In this document: positions 32,017 to 40,728 of the stretch, in pieces
Layout: each line of letters opens with the position of its first letter
Numbering within the stretch: the first letter of the stretch is position 1
Made by a program: the position numbers and the translations under genes
From: JAYVYM01 sp046593925
GTDB lineage: Bacteria; Actinomycetota; Actinomycetes; Mycobacteriales; SCTD01
Length of the DNA: 64,000 nucleotides
Direction: 5' to 3'
Assembly: GCA_046593925.1 (NCBI GenBank)
Contig: JBKJQN010000039.1
Coordinates: 1-64,000, forward strand
Notes under the pieces: model-generated
Told to the model about the DNA's origin: nothing
The model's input: the letters and a program-made list of their open reading frames with translations, nothing else
Databases searched by the model: none

Positions 32017-32307
32017 GTGAACCTGCTCGCGCCTGCCAACTACTTCCTGTTCGCCGTCAACCTCGTGCTGCTGGGCCTCGCGGTCTGGGCGTTCGCCGAC
32101 GCCGCGATCCGGCCGGCGGCCGCTTTCCCGGCCGCGGGCAAGCTGACCAAGCCCGCCTGGCTCGGCATCACGGGCATCAGCGTCGCTCTCTGCCTGCTCG
32201 GCGTCGGCCTGCTGGGTCTGCTCGGTGGCGTGGTGGCCATCGCCGTCATCGTGTACCTGGTCGACGTACGCCCAGCCGTTCGTGGGATGCGCCCCGGCGG
32301 CCCGTAG
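32017..32307 (+). CDS. DUF2516 family membrane protein
   Basis: A 96-residue protein with three hydrophobic helices: NYFLFAVNLVLLGLAVWAFA, then GITGISVALCLLGVGLLGLL and GVVAIAVIVYLVD. It ends with VRPAVRGMRPGGP. The family is conserved in actinobacteria downstream of hbhA, where its role is unknown. Start is GTG 32017 with a weak GGCGGG upstream. Convergent with the small gene at 32321. Confidence 0.82.
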   Translation: MNLLAPANYFLFAVNLVLLGLAVWAFADAAIRPAAAFPAAGKLTKPAWLGITGISVALCLLGVGLLGLLGGVVAIAVIVYLVDVRPAVRGMRPGGP

Positions 32308-32320
32308 GGTTGAGCCCCCC

Positions 32321-32560
32321 TCAACCTGGACCGTGCAGCAGCTCCGGGGCGATCCCCTCGGCGCTCTGCTGACCGGCGTGGACGAACACGAAGGCGGGAG
32401 AGTTGTTGCGGGGCAGGTCCTGGGTCTCCCCGTTGGCCTCGTAGATCTCCAGCATCCCGGGGGCATCGCTGGCAGCGAGCAGCCGCCGGACACCTTCCGG
32501 CACCGTCGTCGACTCGCCGTCGCGGCTCCCGCCACGCAGCACCACCGTCTCGTCAGCCAT
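32321..32560 (-). CDS. Conserved small protein of unknown function
   Basis: A 79-residue soluble protein, MADETVVLRGGSRDGESTTV then PEGVRRLLAASDAPGMLEIY. It lacks a signal peptide and membrane helix. Short proteins beginning with VVLRGGxxDG are found in other actinomycetes as hypothetical proteins; I know of no function. Convergent with DUF2516 and divergent from ssgB. Confidence 0.6.
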   Translation of the reverse strand: MADETVVLRGGSRDGESTTVPEGVRRLLAASDAPGMLEIYEANGETQDLPRNNSPAFVFVHAGQQSAEGIAPELLHGPG

Positions 32561-32738
32561 GCGGGCGTTGTGCCCGGGCTCCCGCCCCGCACTCCTGATC
32601 CGACCCGGGCAACGGTCGTCATGCCCGGACTGTCAGAGAATGCGAAACCGGTTGCGGTTGGTGGCGTCACTCCCTCGGCCCGGCCTCGTTGCCCCTGTCG
32701 ACCGGTGAGCCCGCCGGCCCCGTACGAGAGGCCCTGTC

Positions 32739-33173
32739 GTGACCCACATCGCCACCGTCAGCACAGAGCTCGAGCTGCGCCTGGTCGTCCCCGGTGGCCC
32801 GAGCCTGCCGGTGCTCGCCGACCTGGGCTATGCAGCCGACGATCCGTGGGCGGTGCGCGTGGCGTTCCAGACCGGAGGCGAGGGCGAGGGCGAGGGCGTC
32901 GTGGAGTGGATGTTCGCCCGCCAGCTGCTCGTCGAGGGCGTCGCCCGGGCTGTCGGTGAGGGCGACGTGCGGGTCTGGCCGGCGGTGAGCGGCCGGGAGC
33001 GGGTCGTGCACCTCGCGATGGCCTCCCCGTCCGGGTCAGCGCTGTTCGAGATGGACCGCGAAGACGTCCTGGCGTTTCTGCAGCAGACCTACCTCGCCGT
33101 ACCCACCGGCAGCGAGCACGACGCCGTCGACCTCGACGCCGAGCTGTCGCTCCTGCTGGTCGACGGCAGCTGA
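32739..33173 (+). CDS. ssgB: SsgB-like sporulation and cell division regulator (SALP family)
   Basis: A 144-residue SsgA-like protein. SsgB recruits FtsZ to mark septa during sporulation in Streptomyces. The N-terminus TELELRLVVPGGPSLPVLAD, the core YAADDPWAVRVAFQTG, VVEWMFARQLLVEGV, GDVRVWPAV and AFLQQTYLAVPTGSE follow the SsgB pattern closely. The family is limited to morphologically complex actinomycetes, which places the organism there. GTG start at 32739. An acidic repeat GEGEGEG sits near residue 47, between the second and third strands, and is longer than in the Streptomyces proteins I recall. Confidence 0.9.
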   Translation: MTHIATVSTELELRLVVPGGPSLPVLADLGYAADDPWAVRVAFQTGGEGEGEGVVEWMFARQLLVEGVARAVGEGDVRVWPAVSGRERVVHLAMASPSGSALFEMDREDVLAFLQQTYLAVPTGSEHDAVDLDAELSLLLVDGS

Positions 33174-33295
33174 TCCGACCGCCGGCCCCCCGATGTGGGT
33201 CGGCAGGCTGCTGGCAGGGGCGTCACAGGCTCGGCACAGGTCGCCCACCGAAGTTGGTGAAACGGCCGGACGCTCCGGCCGACCTGGAGGCCCCT

Positions 33296-33892
33296 GTGCG
33301 TAAGAAGATTCTCACTGTCGCCGCTGCCGGTGTGCTCGGACTGTCCGGGCTGGCGCTCGCCGGCCCGGCCCTCGCGGCTGCCGGTGCACCGTCCGCCGGC
33401 GCTGCCGTCAGCTCCAAGGTCGACCGGGTCAAGCATGCCCTCGCCGGTCTGGTCACCGACGGCACCCTCAACCAGGCGCAGGCCGACCGCGTCGCCAGCA
33501 CGCTCGGCTCCGCCGACCTCGGGCCAGCCGGTCACGATGGGCGGCGCCGGGGCCGCGGCGGCCCCGACCTGGCTGCTGCAGCCACCGCGCTCGGTACGAC
33601 CGAGGCCGAGCTGCGCACCGCCCTGCAGAGCGGCAAGACGCTCGCTCAGGTGGCGAAGGACAAGGGGGTCGCCGTCGACACGCTCGTGACGGCGCTTGTC
33701 GACGCCGAGAAGAGCCGGACTGCGAAGGCGGTCACGGACGGCCGGCTCACCCAGGCCCAGGCCGACCAGCGGCTCAAGGACCTGACCGCCCGGGTTGCCG
33801 AGCGCGTCAACAGCGCCCGTCCGGCCCACGGCCCCGACGGCGAGGACGCCGCTCCTGCGAGCCCCGGCAGCCCGGCCGCTCCGACCGGCTGA
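33296..33892 (+). CDS. Secreted protein with repeated helical modules
   Basis: A 198-residue protein with a Sec signal peptide (VRKKILTVAAAGVLGLSGLA, cleavage likely after ALA near residue 24). The mature part has helix pairs: DGTLNQAQADRVASTL near residue 58, TTEAELRTALQSGKTLAQVA near 100, and DGRLTQAQADQRLKDL near 147. Similar modules occur in secreted actinobacterial proteins of unknown role. The Pro/Ala tail may anchor or extend it. GGAGG at 33286 supports GTG 33296. Confidence 0.7.
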   Translation: MRKKILTVAAAGVLGLSGLALAGPALAAAGAPSAGAAVSSKVDRVKHALAGLVTDGTLNQAQADRVASTLGSADLGPAGHDGRRRGRGGPDLAAAATALGTTEAELRTALQSGKTLAQVAKDKGVAVDTLVTALVDAEKSRTAKAVTDGRLTQAQADQRLKDLTARVAERVNSARPAHGPDGEDAAPASPGSPAAPTG

Positions 33893-33910
33893 CCGCGCGC
33901 TGAAGGCGGG

Positions 33911-34735
33911 TCAGGTCACCGGCGCGACGGTCGGCCACGGCACGGTCAGCTCGCCCAGCCGGGCGCGGCGCGGGTCCGCGCCCGGCCAGGCGAGGGACTC
34001 GCAGGCCGCGACCCAGCGCTGCCGGGGTCCGTACACGGCGTACGGCGAGGCCCGGGCCCACGCGTCGTCGAGCGCCCGGAGCAGGGCGTGCACCGGCTGC
34101 CCCGGCACGTTGTGGTGGATCAACGCCTTGGGGAGCCGTTCGGCCAGGTGGGCCGGCCTGCCCAACGTCGGGAGGTGTGCGGCGAGCACCAGGACCTGTG
34201 GGCCGTCCGCGGTCAGCGCGATCCAGGCGGCGCGACGGCCGAGCTCGTCGCAGGTGCCCTCGACGAGCAGGCCGCCGGGTGCCAGGCCGGCGATCATCGT
34301 CCTCCAGGCCAGCGCTGCGGCCGGCTCGTCGTACTGCCGGAGCACGTTGATGGCACGCAGGACCAGCGGCCGCAGGCCGGCCAGCTCGAACCCGCCTCGA
34401 GCGAACCGCAACCCGGCCGCGCGTGCACCGGCCGCCGCGGCCACCCGCTCGGGGTCGATCTCCAGCCCCACCACCTGTACGTCGGGGCGCACCGCCCGCA
34501 ACCGGGCGGCCAGCTCGACGGTCGTGACCGGGGTGGCGCCGTAGCCCAGGTCGATGACCAGCGGCGGCTCGGGCGCCGACGTCAGCAGCCGGCCGTACAT
34601 CGCGGTCAGCCAGCGGTCGACGCGCCGCAGCCGGTTCGGTGCCGTCGTCCCTCGCGTCGACAGGCCGAGCGCGCGGGCGCGGCCCGCCGCATACCGCCCC
34701 GCCACGATCCGCCCCGCCACGTTCCGTCCGGCCAC
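33911..34735 (-). CDS. Class I SAM-dependent methyltransferase-like protein
   Basis: A 274-residue protein with a Rossmann-type SAM site, PLVIDLGYGATPVTTVELAA near residues 58-77, and QVVGLEIDPERV with the acidic residue for the ribose. GGLLVEGTCDELGRRAAWI follows near 155. The target is unknown. The N-terminus has a VAGR-type repeat (VAGRIVAGRYAAGR), encoded by a short tandem repeat. The GTG start at 34735 lies 3 bp past the SDR stop, so the SDR and methyltransferase form an operon divergent from mshA. Confidence 0.8.
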   Translation of the reverse strand: MAGRNVAGRIVAGRYAAGRARALGLSTRGTTAPNRLRRVDRWLTAMYGRLLTSAPEPPLVIDLGYGATPVTTVELAARLRAVRPDVQVVGLEIDPERVAAAAGARAAGLRFARGGFELAGLRPLVLRAINVLRQYDEPAAALAWRTMIAGLAPGGLLVEGTCDELGRRAAWIALTADGPQVLVLAAHLPTLGRPAHLAERLPKALIHHNVPGQPVHALLRALDDAWARASPYAVYGPRQRWVAACESLAWPGADPRRARLGELTVPWPTVAPVT

Positions 34736-34738
34736 GCC

Positions 34739-35488
34739 TCAGGCCGGCCGGCGGTGGACCTTGGTGGCCGAGGCCTGCTGCTGGGGGGTGACCTGGACCA
34801 GGTCGATGTTGACGTGCGCCGGACGCGAGGCGACCCAGGCGATGACGTCGGCGATGTCGTCGGCGCTCAGCGTGTCCACGCCGGCATACACCCCGGCCGC
34901 GCGGCCGGCGTCGCCAGCGAACCGCACCATCCCGAACTCCTCGGTCTCCACCATGCCGGGGGCGACCTCGCTGACCCGCACGCCACGGTCGACGGTCTCC
35001 AGTCGCAGCGTCTCCCGGAGCGCGACGAGCGCGTGCTTGGCGGCCGTGTAGCTCGCGCCCCCCTCGTACGCCCATCGGCCCGCGGTCGACCCGGTCAGCA
35101 CGATGTGGCCGCCACCCCCGGCGATCAGCGCAGGAAGCATCGCCTGCACGGTGCGTACCGTGCCGAGGACATTGACGTCGTACGTCTTGGCCCAGGTGTC
35201 GACGTCGCCGTCGGCGATCGGGGTGAGGTCGAAGGCGCCGCCGGCGTTGGCGACGAGCAGGTCGCAGAGGGGTACTGCGTCCGCGAGCTGCTCGACCGAG
35301 CGCGGGTCGGTGACGTCCAGCGCACACGGCCGGATCCCCGCGTGCTGCCGGGCCAGCGCGCCGAGCCGGTCGAGCCGCCGGGCGGCCGCGACCACCTGCC
35401 AGCCGTCCCGCGCGAGGCGCAACGCGGTCGCCGCGCCGATCCCGCTGCTCGCACCGGTGACCAGGGCCGTGCGCACGGGCGTCGTCAT
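34739..35488 (-). CDS. Short-chain dehydrogenase/reductase
   Basis: A 249-residue SDR with the cofactor motif TGASSGIGAA at residues 11-20, NAG in LLVANAGGAF, the catalytic Ser in VLTGSTAGRW, and YTAAKHAL with Tyr and Lys. SEVAPGMVETEEF is the typical substrate-loop start. It is probably NADP-dependent (basic residues ARRLDR after strand 2). Substrate unknown. It is divergent from mshA with about 70 bp between starts and is followed by the methyltransferase gene. Confidence 0.9.
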   Translation of the reverse strand: MTTPVRTALVTGASSGIGAATALRLARDGWQVVAAARRLDRLGALARQHAGIRPCALDVTDPRSVEQLADAVPLCDLLVANAGGAFDLTPIADGDVDTWAKTYDVNVLGTVRTVQAMLPALIAGGGGHIVLTGSTAGRWAYEGGASYTAAKHALVALRETLRLETVDRGVRVSEVAPGMVETEEFGMVRFAGDAGRAAGVYAGVDTLSADDIADVIAWVASRPAHVNIDLVQVTPQQQASATKVHRRPA

Positions 35489-35560
35489 GCGGGAAGTGTC
35501 CCCGAGGTGCGGCTGTTGGGCCGGGGAGGGCAGGATCGCCGACGAGAGTGAGGTGGGCGT

Positions 35561-36886
35561 ATGACCCCGTCCGTGCCGGCCCCGTCCGTGCTGGCCCCGT
35601 CCGTGCTTCGCAGCGTGCACCCGCGGCGGGTCGCCGTGCTGTCGGTGCACACGTCGCCGCTGGAGCAGCCCGGGACGGGCGACGCCGGCGGCATGAACGT
35701 CTATGTCCTGGAGACCAGTAAGCGCCTGGCGGCGCTCGGCGTCGAGGTCGAGGTCTTCACCCGCGCCACCCGGAGCGACCTGCCACCGGTCGTCGAGGTC
35801 GTGCCCGGCGTGACGGTGCGGCACGTCGCTGCCGGCCCGCTGGAGGGCATGGGCAAGGAGGACCTGCCGTCGCAGCTGTGCGCGCTGACCAGCGGTGTGC
35901 TGCGGGCCGAGGCACGACGCGAGCCCGGCTGGTACGACGTCGTGCACTCGCACTACTGGCTGTCGGGACAGGTCGGCTGGCTCGCGACGGAGCGCTGGGG
36001 CGTGCCGCTGGTGCACACCGCACACACTCTGGCCAAGGTGAAGAACCTCTCGCTCGCCGATGACGACGTACCCGAGCCGCTACGCCGGGTCGTCGGTGAG
36101 GAGCAGGTCGTGGCGGCTGCCGACCGGCTGGTCGCCAACACCGATGACGAGGCCCGCCAGCTCGTCGAGCTCTACGACGCGCAGGCCCGCCGGGTCGTGA
36201 CGGTGAACCCCGGCGTGGACCTCGAGCACTTCCGGCCCGGCACGGCCAGCACGGCCCGTACCCGCCTCGGGGTGCCGCCCGACGCCGTCGTCCTGCTGTT
36301 CGTCGGGCGCCTGCAGCCGCTCAAGGCGCCCGACGTCCTGCTCCGCGCCGCGGCGCGGCTGCTGGAGCAGGAACCGGGCCTGCGCGACCGACTGCTCGTG
36401 GCCGTCGTCGGCGGGCCCAGCGGCAACGGTCAGGCGACATCGACCTCGCAGGGTGAGCCGCAGATGTTGCGTGACCTTGCCGCAGAGCTCGGCCTGCCCG
36501 TCCGCTTCGAACCGCCGAGCAGCCCCGACCGGCTGCGCGACTGGTACCGCGCCGCCGACGTCGTGGCGGTCCCGTCCCACAACGAGTCATTCGGTCTGGT
36601 GGCCCTGGAGGCGCAGGCCTGCGGCACCCCCGTCGTGGCGACCGACGTCGGAGGCCTGCGCACCACGGTTCGGGACGGCGTCAGCGGCTTGCTCGTGCCG
36701 GGCCACGACCCGACGGCGTGGGCGGCGGCCCTGCGCCGGGCTGTCGACGGCCGCGCGGCACTGTCGCCCGGCGCCCTCGCCCATGCCCGGCAGTTCTCGT
36801 GGACCTCGACCGCCGCAAGCCTGCTCGCGACCTACCGGGACGCGCTCGCCGACCGGGTGGCGCCGCGACTGGTCGCCGCCCGATGA
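35561..36886 (+). CDS. mshA: D-inositol-3-phosphate glycosyltransferase MshA
   Basis: MshA starts mycothiol synthesis by joining UDP-GlcNAc to inositol-3-phosphate. The 441-residue GT-B protein has VHTSPLEQPGTGDAGGMNVY near residue 29, the signature of MshA, then HSHYWLSGQVGW and VHTAHTLAKVKN. The C-terminal donor domain has LLFVGRLQPLKAPDVLLRAA and PSHNESFGLVALEAQACGTP with the Glu for nucleotide-sugar binding. The first 15 residues contain a repeat PSVPAPSVLAPSV and may be a longer-than-usual lead. The stop overlaps the first YbjN gene. Confidence 0.97.
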   Translation: MTPSVPAPSVLAPSVLRSVHPRRVAVLSVHTSPLEQPGTGDAGGMNVYVLETSKRLAALGVEVEVFTRATRSDLPPVVEVVPGVTVRHVAAGPLEGMGKEDLPSQLCALTSGVLRAEARREPGWYDVVHSHYWLSGQVGWLATERWGVPLVHTAHTLAKVKNLSLADDDVPEPLRRVVGEEQVVAAADRLVANTDDEARQLVELYDAQARRVVTVNPGVDLEHFRPGTASTARTRLGVPPDAVVLLFVGRLQPLKAPDVLLRAAARLLEQEPGLRDRLLVAVVGGPSGNGQATSTSQGEPQMLRDLAAELGLPVRFEPPSSPDRLRDWYRAADVVAVPSHNESFGLVALEAQACGTPVVATDVGGLRTTVRDGVSGLLVPGHDPTAWAAALRRAVDGRAALSPGALAHARQFSWTSTAASLLATYRDALADRVAPRLVAAR

Positions 36887-37392
36887 GTACCGCCGACCGA
36901 TCACCGGGCCCTGCCGAGATCGTGCAGGCGGCGCTCGAGGAGGCCGGCCTGGAGTGGTCGAGCCCGGGGGAGGGGCAGTTCTTCGTCAAGCTCCCCGGCA
37001 CCCACAAGCTGGCCACCAACTGCTGGCTCGTCATCGGCCGGCACGCCCTGCTCGTCGAGGCCTTCGTGTGCCGCAAGCCCGACGAGAACGTCGAGGAGTT
37101 CCTGCGCTTCCTGCTGCGCCGCAACGCCAAGACGTACGCCGTCGCCTTCAGCGTCGACGCAGCCGGCGACGTCTACCTGGTCGGCCGGCTCCCGCTGCAC
37201 GCGATCACCGCGGACGAGGTCGACCGGCTGCTCGGGGCGGTGCTGCAGTACGCCGACGAGGCCTTCGACCCGCTGCTCGAGATCGGCTTCGCCGGCTCCA
37301 TCCGGCGGGAGTGGGCGTGGCGACAGAAGAACGGCGAGTCGTTGGCGAACCTGCAGGCGTTCGCGAGGTTCGCCGACCCCGACCGCGGGTGA
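36883..37392 (+). CDS. YbjN domain protein, copy 1
   Basis: A 169-residue YbjN-type protein, a fold similar to type III secretion chaperones. The core reads GQFFVKLPGTHKLATNCWLV, then HALLVEAFVCRKPDENVEEF, LLRRNAKTYAVAF and GDVYLVGRLPLHAITADEVD. This family follows mshA in many actinomycetes; its role is unknown. ATG 36883 overlaps the mshA stop, so it is co-translated with mshA. A second YbjN gene follows directly, overlapping by 4 nt. Confidence 0.87.
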   Translation: MSTADRSPGPAEIVQAALEEAGLEWSSPGEGQFFVKLPGTHKLATNCWLVIGRHALLVEAFVCRKPDENVEEFLRFLLRRNAKTYAVAFSVDAAGDVYLVGRLPLHAITADEVDRLLGAVLQYADEAFDPLLEIGFAGSIRREWAWRQKNGESLANLQAFARFADPDRG

Positions 37393-37937
37393 GCACCGGG
37401 TCCCCGCCGGACCGCGCCGGCACGCTGTGGTGGCTCGACGGCCTGCTGCTCGACGCGCTGACCGCACTCGGCGCCCCCTTCGAGCGGGTCGAGGCCGGCG
37501 CGTACGCCGTGGCCCTCTACGGACGCCGGCGCCCGAGCACCGTGGTGTGGCTGATCGCCGGGGAGCAGGCCGTCGGCGTCGAGGCTTTCGTCATGCACGT
37601 CGTCCCCGACAGCTGTCCCGACCCGACCCGGCTGCACCGGCACCTGCTCGCCCGCAACCTGCGGCTGCGCGGCGTGCACTTCGGCCTCGACGACGTCGGC
37701 GACGTCTTCCTCACCGGGTCCTTGCCGCTGGCTGCTGCCGACGAGGACGGCGTCGACCGGGCGCTCGGCGAGGTGCTGCAGCTGCTGGAGGACGAGCAGG
37801 AGGCGCTGCTCGCGCTGGCATACGGCGACCGGCTGGGCAGGGACCAGGCGCTGGCCGCGAAGGTACTGGCCGACGGCGCCGGGCGGCGTCCCGCCGGTAC
37901 TCCCGAGCGGGCCCCCCGCCGCGACGTCCGCAGGTAA
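37389..37937 (+). CDS. YbjN domain protein, copy 2
   Basis: A 182-residue paralogue of the previous gene. Matching segments are STVVWLIAGEQAVGVEAFVM, then LHRHLLARNLRLRGVHFGLD and GDVFLTGSLPLAAADEDGVD. The alignment with copy 1 runs through the whole fold, but identity is low, so the duplication is old. The C-terminus is a basic tail (GRRPAGTPERAPRRDVRR) missing in copy 1. GTG 37389 overlaps the stop of copy 1 (GTGA). The pair may form a heterodimer (inference). Confidence 0.85.
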   Translation: MSTGSPPDRAGTLWWLDGLLLDALTALGAPFERVEAGAYAVALYGRRRPSTVVWLIAGEQAVGVEAFVMHVVPDSCPDPTRLHRHLLARNLRLRGVHFGLDDVGDVFLTGSLPLAAADEDGVDRALGEVLQLLEDEQEALLALAYGDRLGRDQALAAKVLADGAGRRPAGTPERAPRRDVRR

Positions 37938-38006
37938 CTGCGGAAGCTGCCCCCTGCGGCCGGCAGCCGTGCCAGGGTGCCGCATCCGCGTCCGCAGGAG
38001 GCCCCC

Positions 38007-39428
38007 GTGCTGCACGCCCCCCGCACTGCCCCATGGCGGCGCGCCGCCCTAGCCGTCGGGTCGCTCGTTTCCGGCTCGCTGCTCGTGGCCGGCGCGGCGC
38101 CGTCGTCGGCCACCACGACCGATCCGGCGGCCGCGACCGCGGCAACCAGCTGGTCGGCGTACCTGCACGGGCCGCGGCACTCCTCGGCCGGCCCGGCCAA
38201 CACGGCGATCACCCGGACGTCGGTCGCAGCACTCACGGTCGCGTGGACGTGGAAGGCGCCCGGCGGCCTGCCCGGCTCCTCCCCGGTCACCGCCGGCGGC
38301 TCGGTGTTCCTCAACGCGGGCAACGGCTCGGTGTTCGCGCTGAACGAGGCCACCGGTGCGGTCCGCTGGCACAAGGACCTCGGCCTGTCGCCGTGCGGTC
38401 GCCGCGGGTCGGTCTCGAGCGCCACCGTCGCGCCGGACCCGGTCGGCGGCGCCGCCACGCTCTACATCGCCGGGGCCGACAATTTCCTCTACGCCTTGGA
38501 CCCGGCCACCGGCGCGACCCGTTGGCGCTCGGTCGTCGGTGGCGCCGGCAACGCCTTCTACACGTGGGGTTCGCCCACCGTGGCCGGCGGCAAGGTCTAC
38601 ATGGCGGTCAGCTCGGCGTGCGGCGACACCACGCACGGCGGGGCGGCGGCCTACGACCAGCACACCGGCGCCCTGCTAAGCGGCTACCAGACCGGTGCCG
38701 GCAGCGGCCTGCCGACGGTCTACACCTCGCCTGCCGCCGACGGGACCGACGTCTACGTGACCACGGGTGACAGCACGGGCAGCCCGACCGGCCAGGACAA
38801 CGACGCCGTCGTCCGGCTCAGCGCCAGCACCCTGACCCGACAGGAGGCGTACCTGCTGCCGAGCCCGCCGAACAACTCCGACTACAACGCCTCGCCGGCC
38901 TTCTTCCCGCGAGCCACCGCCACCGGCACCGAGGACATGGTCGGGGTCTGCAACAAGGACGGTGTGTACCGCGCCTTTCGGGCCGGTCAGCTCGCGGCGG
39001 GCCCGGCCTGGACGCGGCGGGTGGGCCTGGACTCCCAGCAGCAGCCGGACACGCTGCGCTTCTGCGGGGGCTCGAGCGCGTACGACTCGCTGCACCAGGT
39101 CCTGCTGCAGGGCTCGAACCAGCAGTCACTCACCGACAGGGCGCTCGGCAGTGTGTACAGCCTGAACCCGCAGACCGGCGCCGTCCGCTGGCGTACCTCG
39201 CTGGCTGCCGGCCCGGTCATCGGCAGTGTCAGTGTCAACGGCTCGCAGGTCGTCGCCGCGCCGACCTACGACGCCAAGGGTGGCGTCGGGAAGGTCTACC
39301 TGCTCGACGAGGCGACCGGGAAGATCCTGCGGACGTTGCCGGCGGGCGGCCCGGTCTTCGCCCAGCCGACCTGGAGTGCCGACCGCCTGCTGGTGGCTGC
39401 CGGCACGGTGCTGACCGCCTGGCGGTAG
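38007..39428 (+). CDS. Secreted PQQ-like beta-propeller protein
   Basis: A 473-residue protein with a signal peptide (WRRAALAVGSLVSGSLLVAG; twin Arg, so Tat export is possible) and a seven- or eight-bladed propeller. Blade motifs of the PQQ_2 type recur: SVFALNEATGAVRWHKDL, FLYALDPATGATRWRSVV, SVYSLNPQTGAVRWRTSL and KVYLLDEATGKILRTLPA. Cys residues at about 131, 214, 317 and 352 could form disulfides. No PQQ-binding catalytic motif is obvious, so a binding role is as likely as enzyme activity. GCAGGAGG upstream supports GTG 38007. Confidence 0.82.
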   Translation: MLHAPRTAPWRRAALAVGSLVSGSLLVAGAAPSSATTTDPAAATAATSWSAYLHGPRHSSAGPANTAITRTSVAALTVAWTWKAPGGLPGSSPVTAGGSVFLNAGNGSVFALNEATGAVRWHKDLGLSPCGRRGSVSSATVAPDPVGGAATLYIAGADNFLYALDPATGATRWRSVVGGAGNAFYTWGSPTVAGGKVYMAVSSACGDTTHGGAAAYDQHTGALLSGYQTGAGSGLPTVYTSPAADGTDVYVTTGDSTGSPTGQDNDAVVRLSASTLTRQEAYLLPSPPNNSDYNASPAFFPRATATGTEDMVGVCNKDGVYRAFRAGQLAAGPAWTRRVGLDSQQQPDTLRFCGGSSAYDSLHQVLLQGSNQQSLTDRALGSVYSLNPQTGAVRWRTSLAAGPVIGSVSVNGSQVVAAPTYDAKGGVGKVYLLDEATGKILRTLPAGGPVFAQPTWSADRLLVAAGTVLTAWR

Positions 39429-39461
39429 GCCGCAGGGCCGGCCCTGGCAGGATCGCTCGGC

Positions 39462-40205
39462 ATGGCGACCCTGGTGCTGCTGCGGCACGGCGAGAGCGCG
39501 TGGAACCTGTCCAACCAGTTCACCGGCTGGGTCGACGTCGACCTCACCGCCAAGGGCGAGCGGCAGGCCGTGCACGGCGGCGAGCTGCTCGGCGAGGCCG
39601 GACTACTGCCGACTGTCGTGCACACGTCCGTGCTGACCCGGGCGATCCGCACGGCCAACCTGACCCTGGACGCCGTCGGGCGCCCGTGGCTCCCGGTGCG
39701 CAGGCACTGGCGGCTCAACGAGCGGCACTACGGCGCCCTGCAGGGCAAGGACAAGAAGCAGACCCTCGAGGAGTTCGGCGAGGAGCAGTTCATGCTCTGG
39801 CGCCGTTCGTACGACGTGCCGCCGCCGGCGCTGCAGCCCGGCGACGAGTGGGACGTCACCGCTGACCCGCGCTACGCCGCCCTCGCCCCCGACCTGGTGC
39901 CGCGGACCGAGTGCCTGGCCGACGTGGTCACCCGGCTGCTGCCGTACTGGTACGACCGGATCGTCCCGGACCTGCGGGCCGGCGAGACGGTGCTGGTCGT
40001 GGCGCACGGCAACTCGCTGCGGGCGCTGGTCAAGCACCTCGACGGCCTCGGTGGGGCCGAGGTGGTCGGCCTCAACATCCCGACCGGGGAGCCGCTGCGA
40101 TACGACCTGACCGACGACCTACGGCCGGTGGTCCGGGGCGGTACGTACCTGGACGCGCAGGCCGCGGGGACGGCGGCCGCAGCCGTGGCGGCGCAGGGAC
40201 ACTGA
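39462..40205 (+). CDS. gpmA: 2,3-bisphosphoglycerate-dependent phosphoglycerate mutase
   Basis: A 247-residue dPGM that interconverts 3- and 2-phosphoglycerate in glycolysis. The phospho-His motif LLRHGESAWNLSNQFTGW starts at residue 6 (the nucleophile His in RHG), followed by TSVLTRAIRTANLTLD, RLNERHYGALQGKDK and the second catalytic His in VVAHGNSLRALVKHL. The gene order mshA-YbjN-gpm is conserved in actinomycetes. It is followed by the two relics at 40.2-40.9 kb, which are on the other strand. Confidence 0.96.
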   Translation: MATLVLLRHGESAWNLSNQFTGWVDVDLTAKGERQAVHGGELLGEAGLLPTVVHTSVLTRAIRTANLTLDAVGRPWLPVRRHWRLNERHYGALQGKDKKQTLEEFGEEQFMLWRRSYDVPPPALQPGDEWDVTADPRYAALAPDLVPRTECLADVVTRLLPYWYDRIVPDLRAGETVLVVAHGNSLRALVKHLDGLGGAEVVGLNIPTGEPLRYDLTDDLRPVVRGGTYLDAQAAGTAAAAVAAQGH

Positions 40206-40242
40206 CCTCTCCGGTCCGGGCACCCCGCGCCGCCTGGTCAGC

Positions 40243-40632
40243 TCAGAAGCGGGAGTACTCCACGGCCGCGAAGCGGCTGGCCCTTGCCGAGATGCGACCG
40301 ATCGGGAAGATCATTGTGTCGCTGAAGGTCGGCCCGGACGGCTTCCTGCTGTCGGCGTGACACGTGGTGTCCAGGATGTTGTCGGTGACGAAGGCGGCCT
40401 GGTGGGTGCTGGCGTCGGCGCCCAGGCACCGGAGCTGCATGGCGTGTGCCTCCTTGTCCGGCGGGGCCGCGCTCCGGTCGTTGAACGCGAAGACGCTGGT
40501 CCGTGTCGTGACGGCGTGCCAGTTGCTGAACGACACCCACCCGTCCACGCCGCCGCTGTCCACGTCGACGTCGACCTGGCGGCGCAGCACGACGTTGGAG
40601 ATCGCCGACCCCGTATTATTCTTCAATGTCAT
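40243..40632 (-). CDS. Hypothetical extracytoplasmic beta-sandwich protein, possibly truncated
   Basis: A 129-residue frame from ATG 40632: MTLKNNTGSAISNVVLRRQV, then DVDVDSGGVDGWVSFSNWHA and CLGADASTHQAAFVTDN. The frame is open upstream as far as the CHRD relic stop at 40729 and reads VTQVVTFVPNERAVQIK, which continues the sandwich strand, but has no start codon and no signal peptide there. Two Cys residues near 69 and 90 suggest an exported protein. It therefore looks like a gene that lost its 5-prime end. Confidence 0.45.
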   Translation of the reverse strand: MTLKNNTGSAISNVVLRRQVDVDVDSGGVDGWVSFSNWHAVTTRTSVFAFNDRSAAPPDKEAHAMQLRCLGADASTHQAAFVTDNILDTTCHADSRKPSGPTFSDTMIFPIGRISARASRFAAVEYSRF

Positions 40633-40728
40633 CTTGATCTGGACCGCCCGCTCATTCGGTACGAACGTGACGACCTGCGTGACGCTCGCGGAGCGGCGGT
40701 GGCCGCCGCTGGCGCGGCCGCGCCGCGA

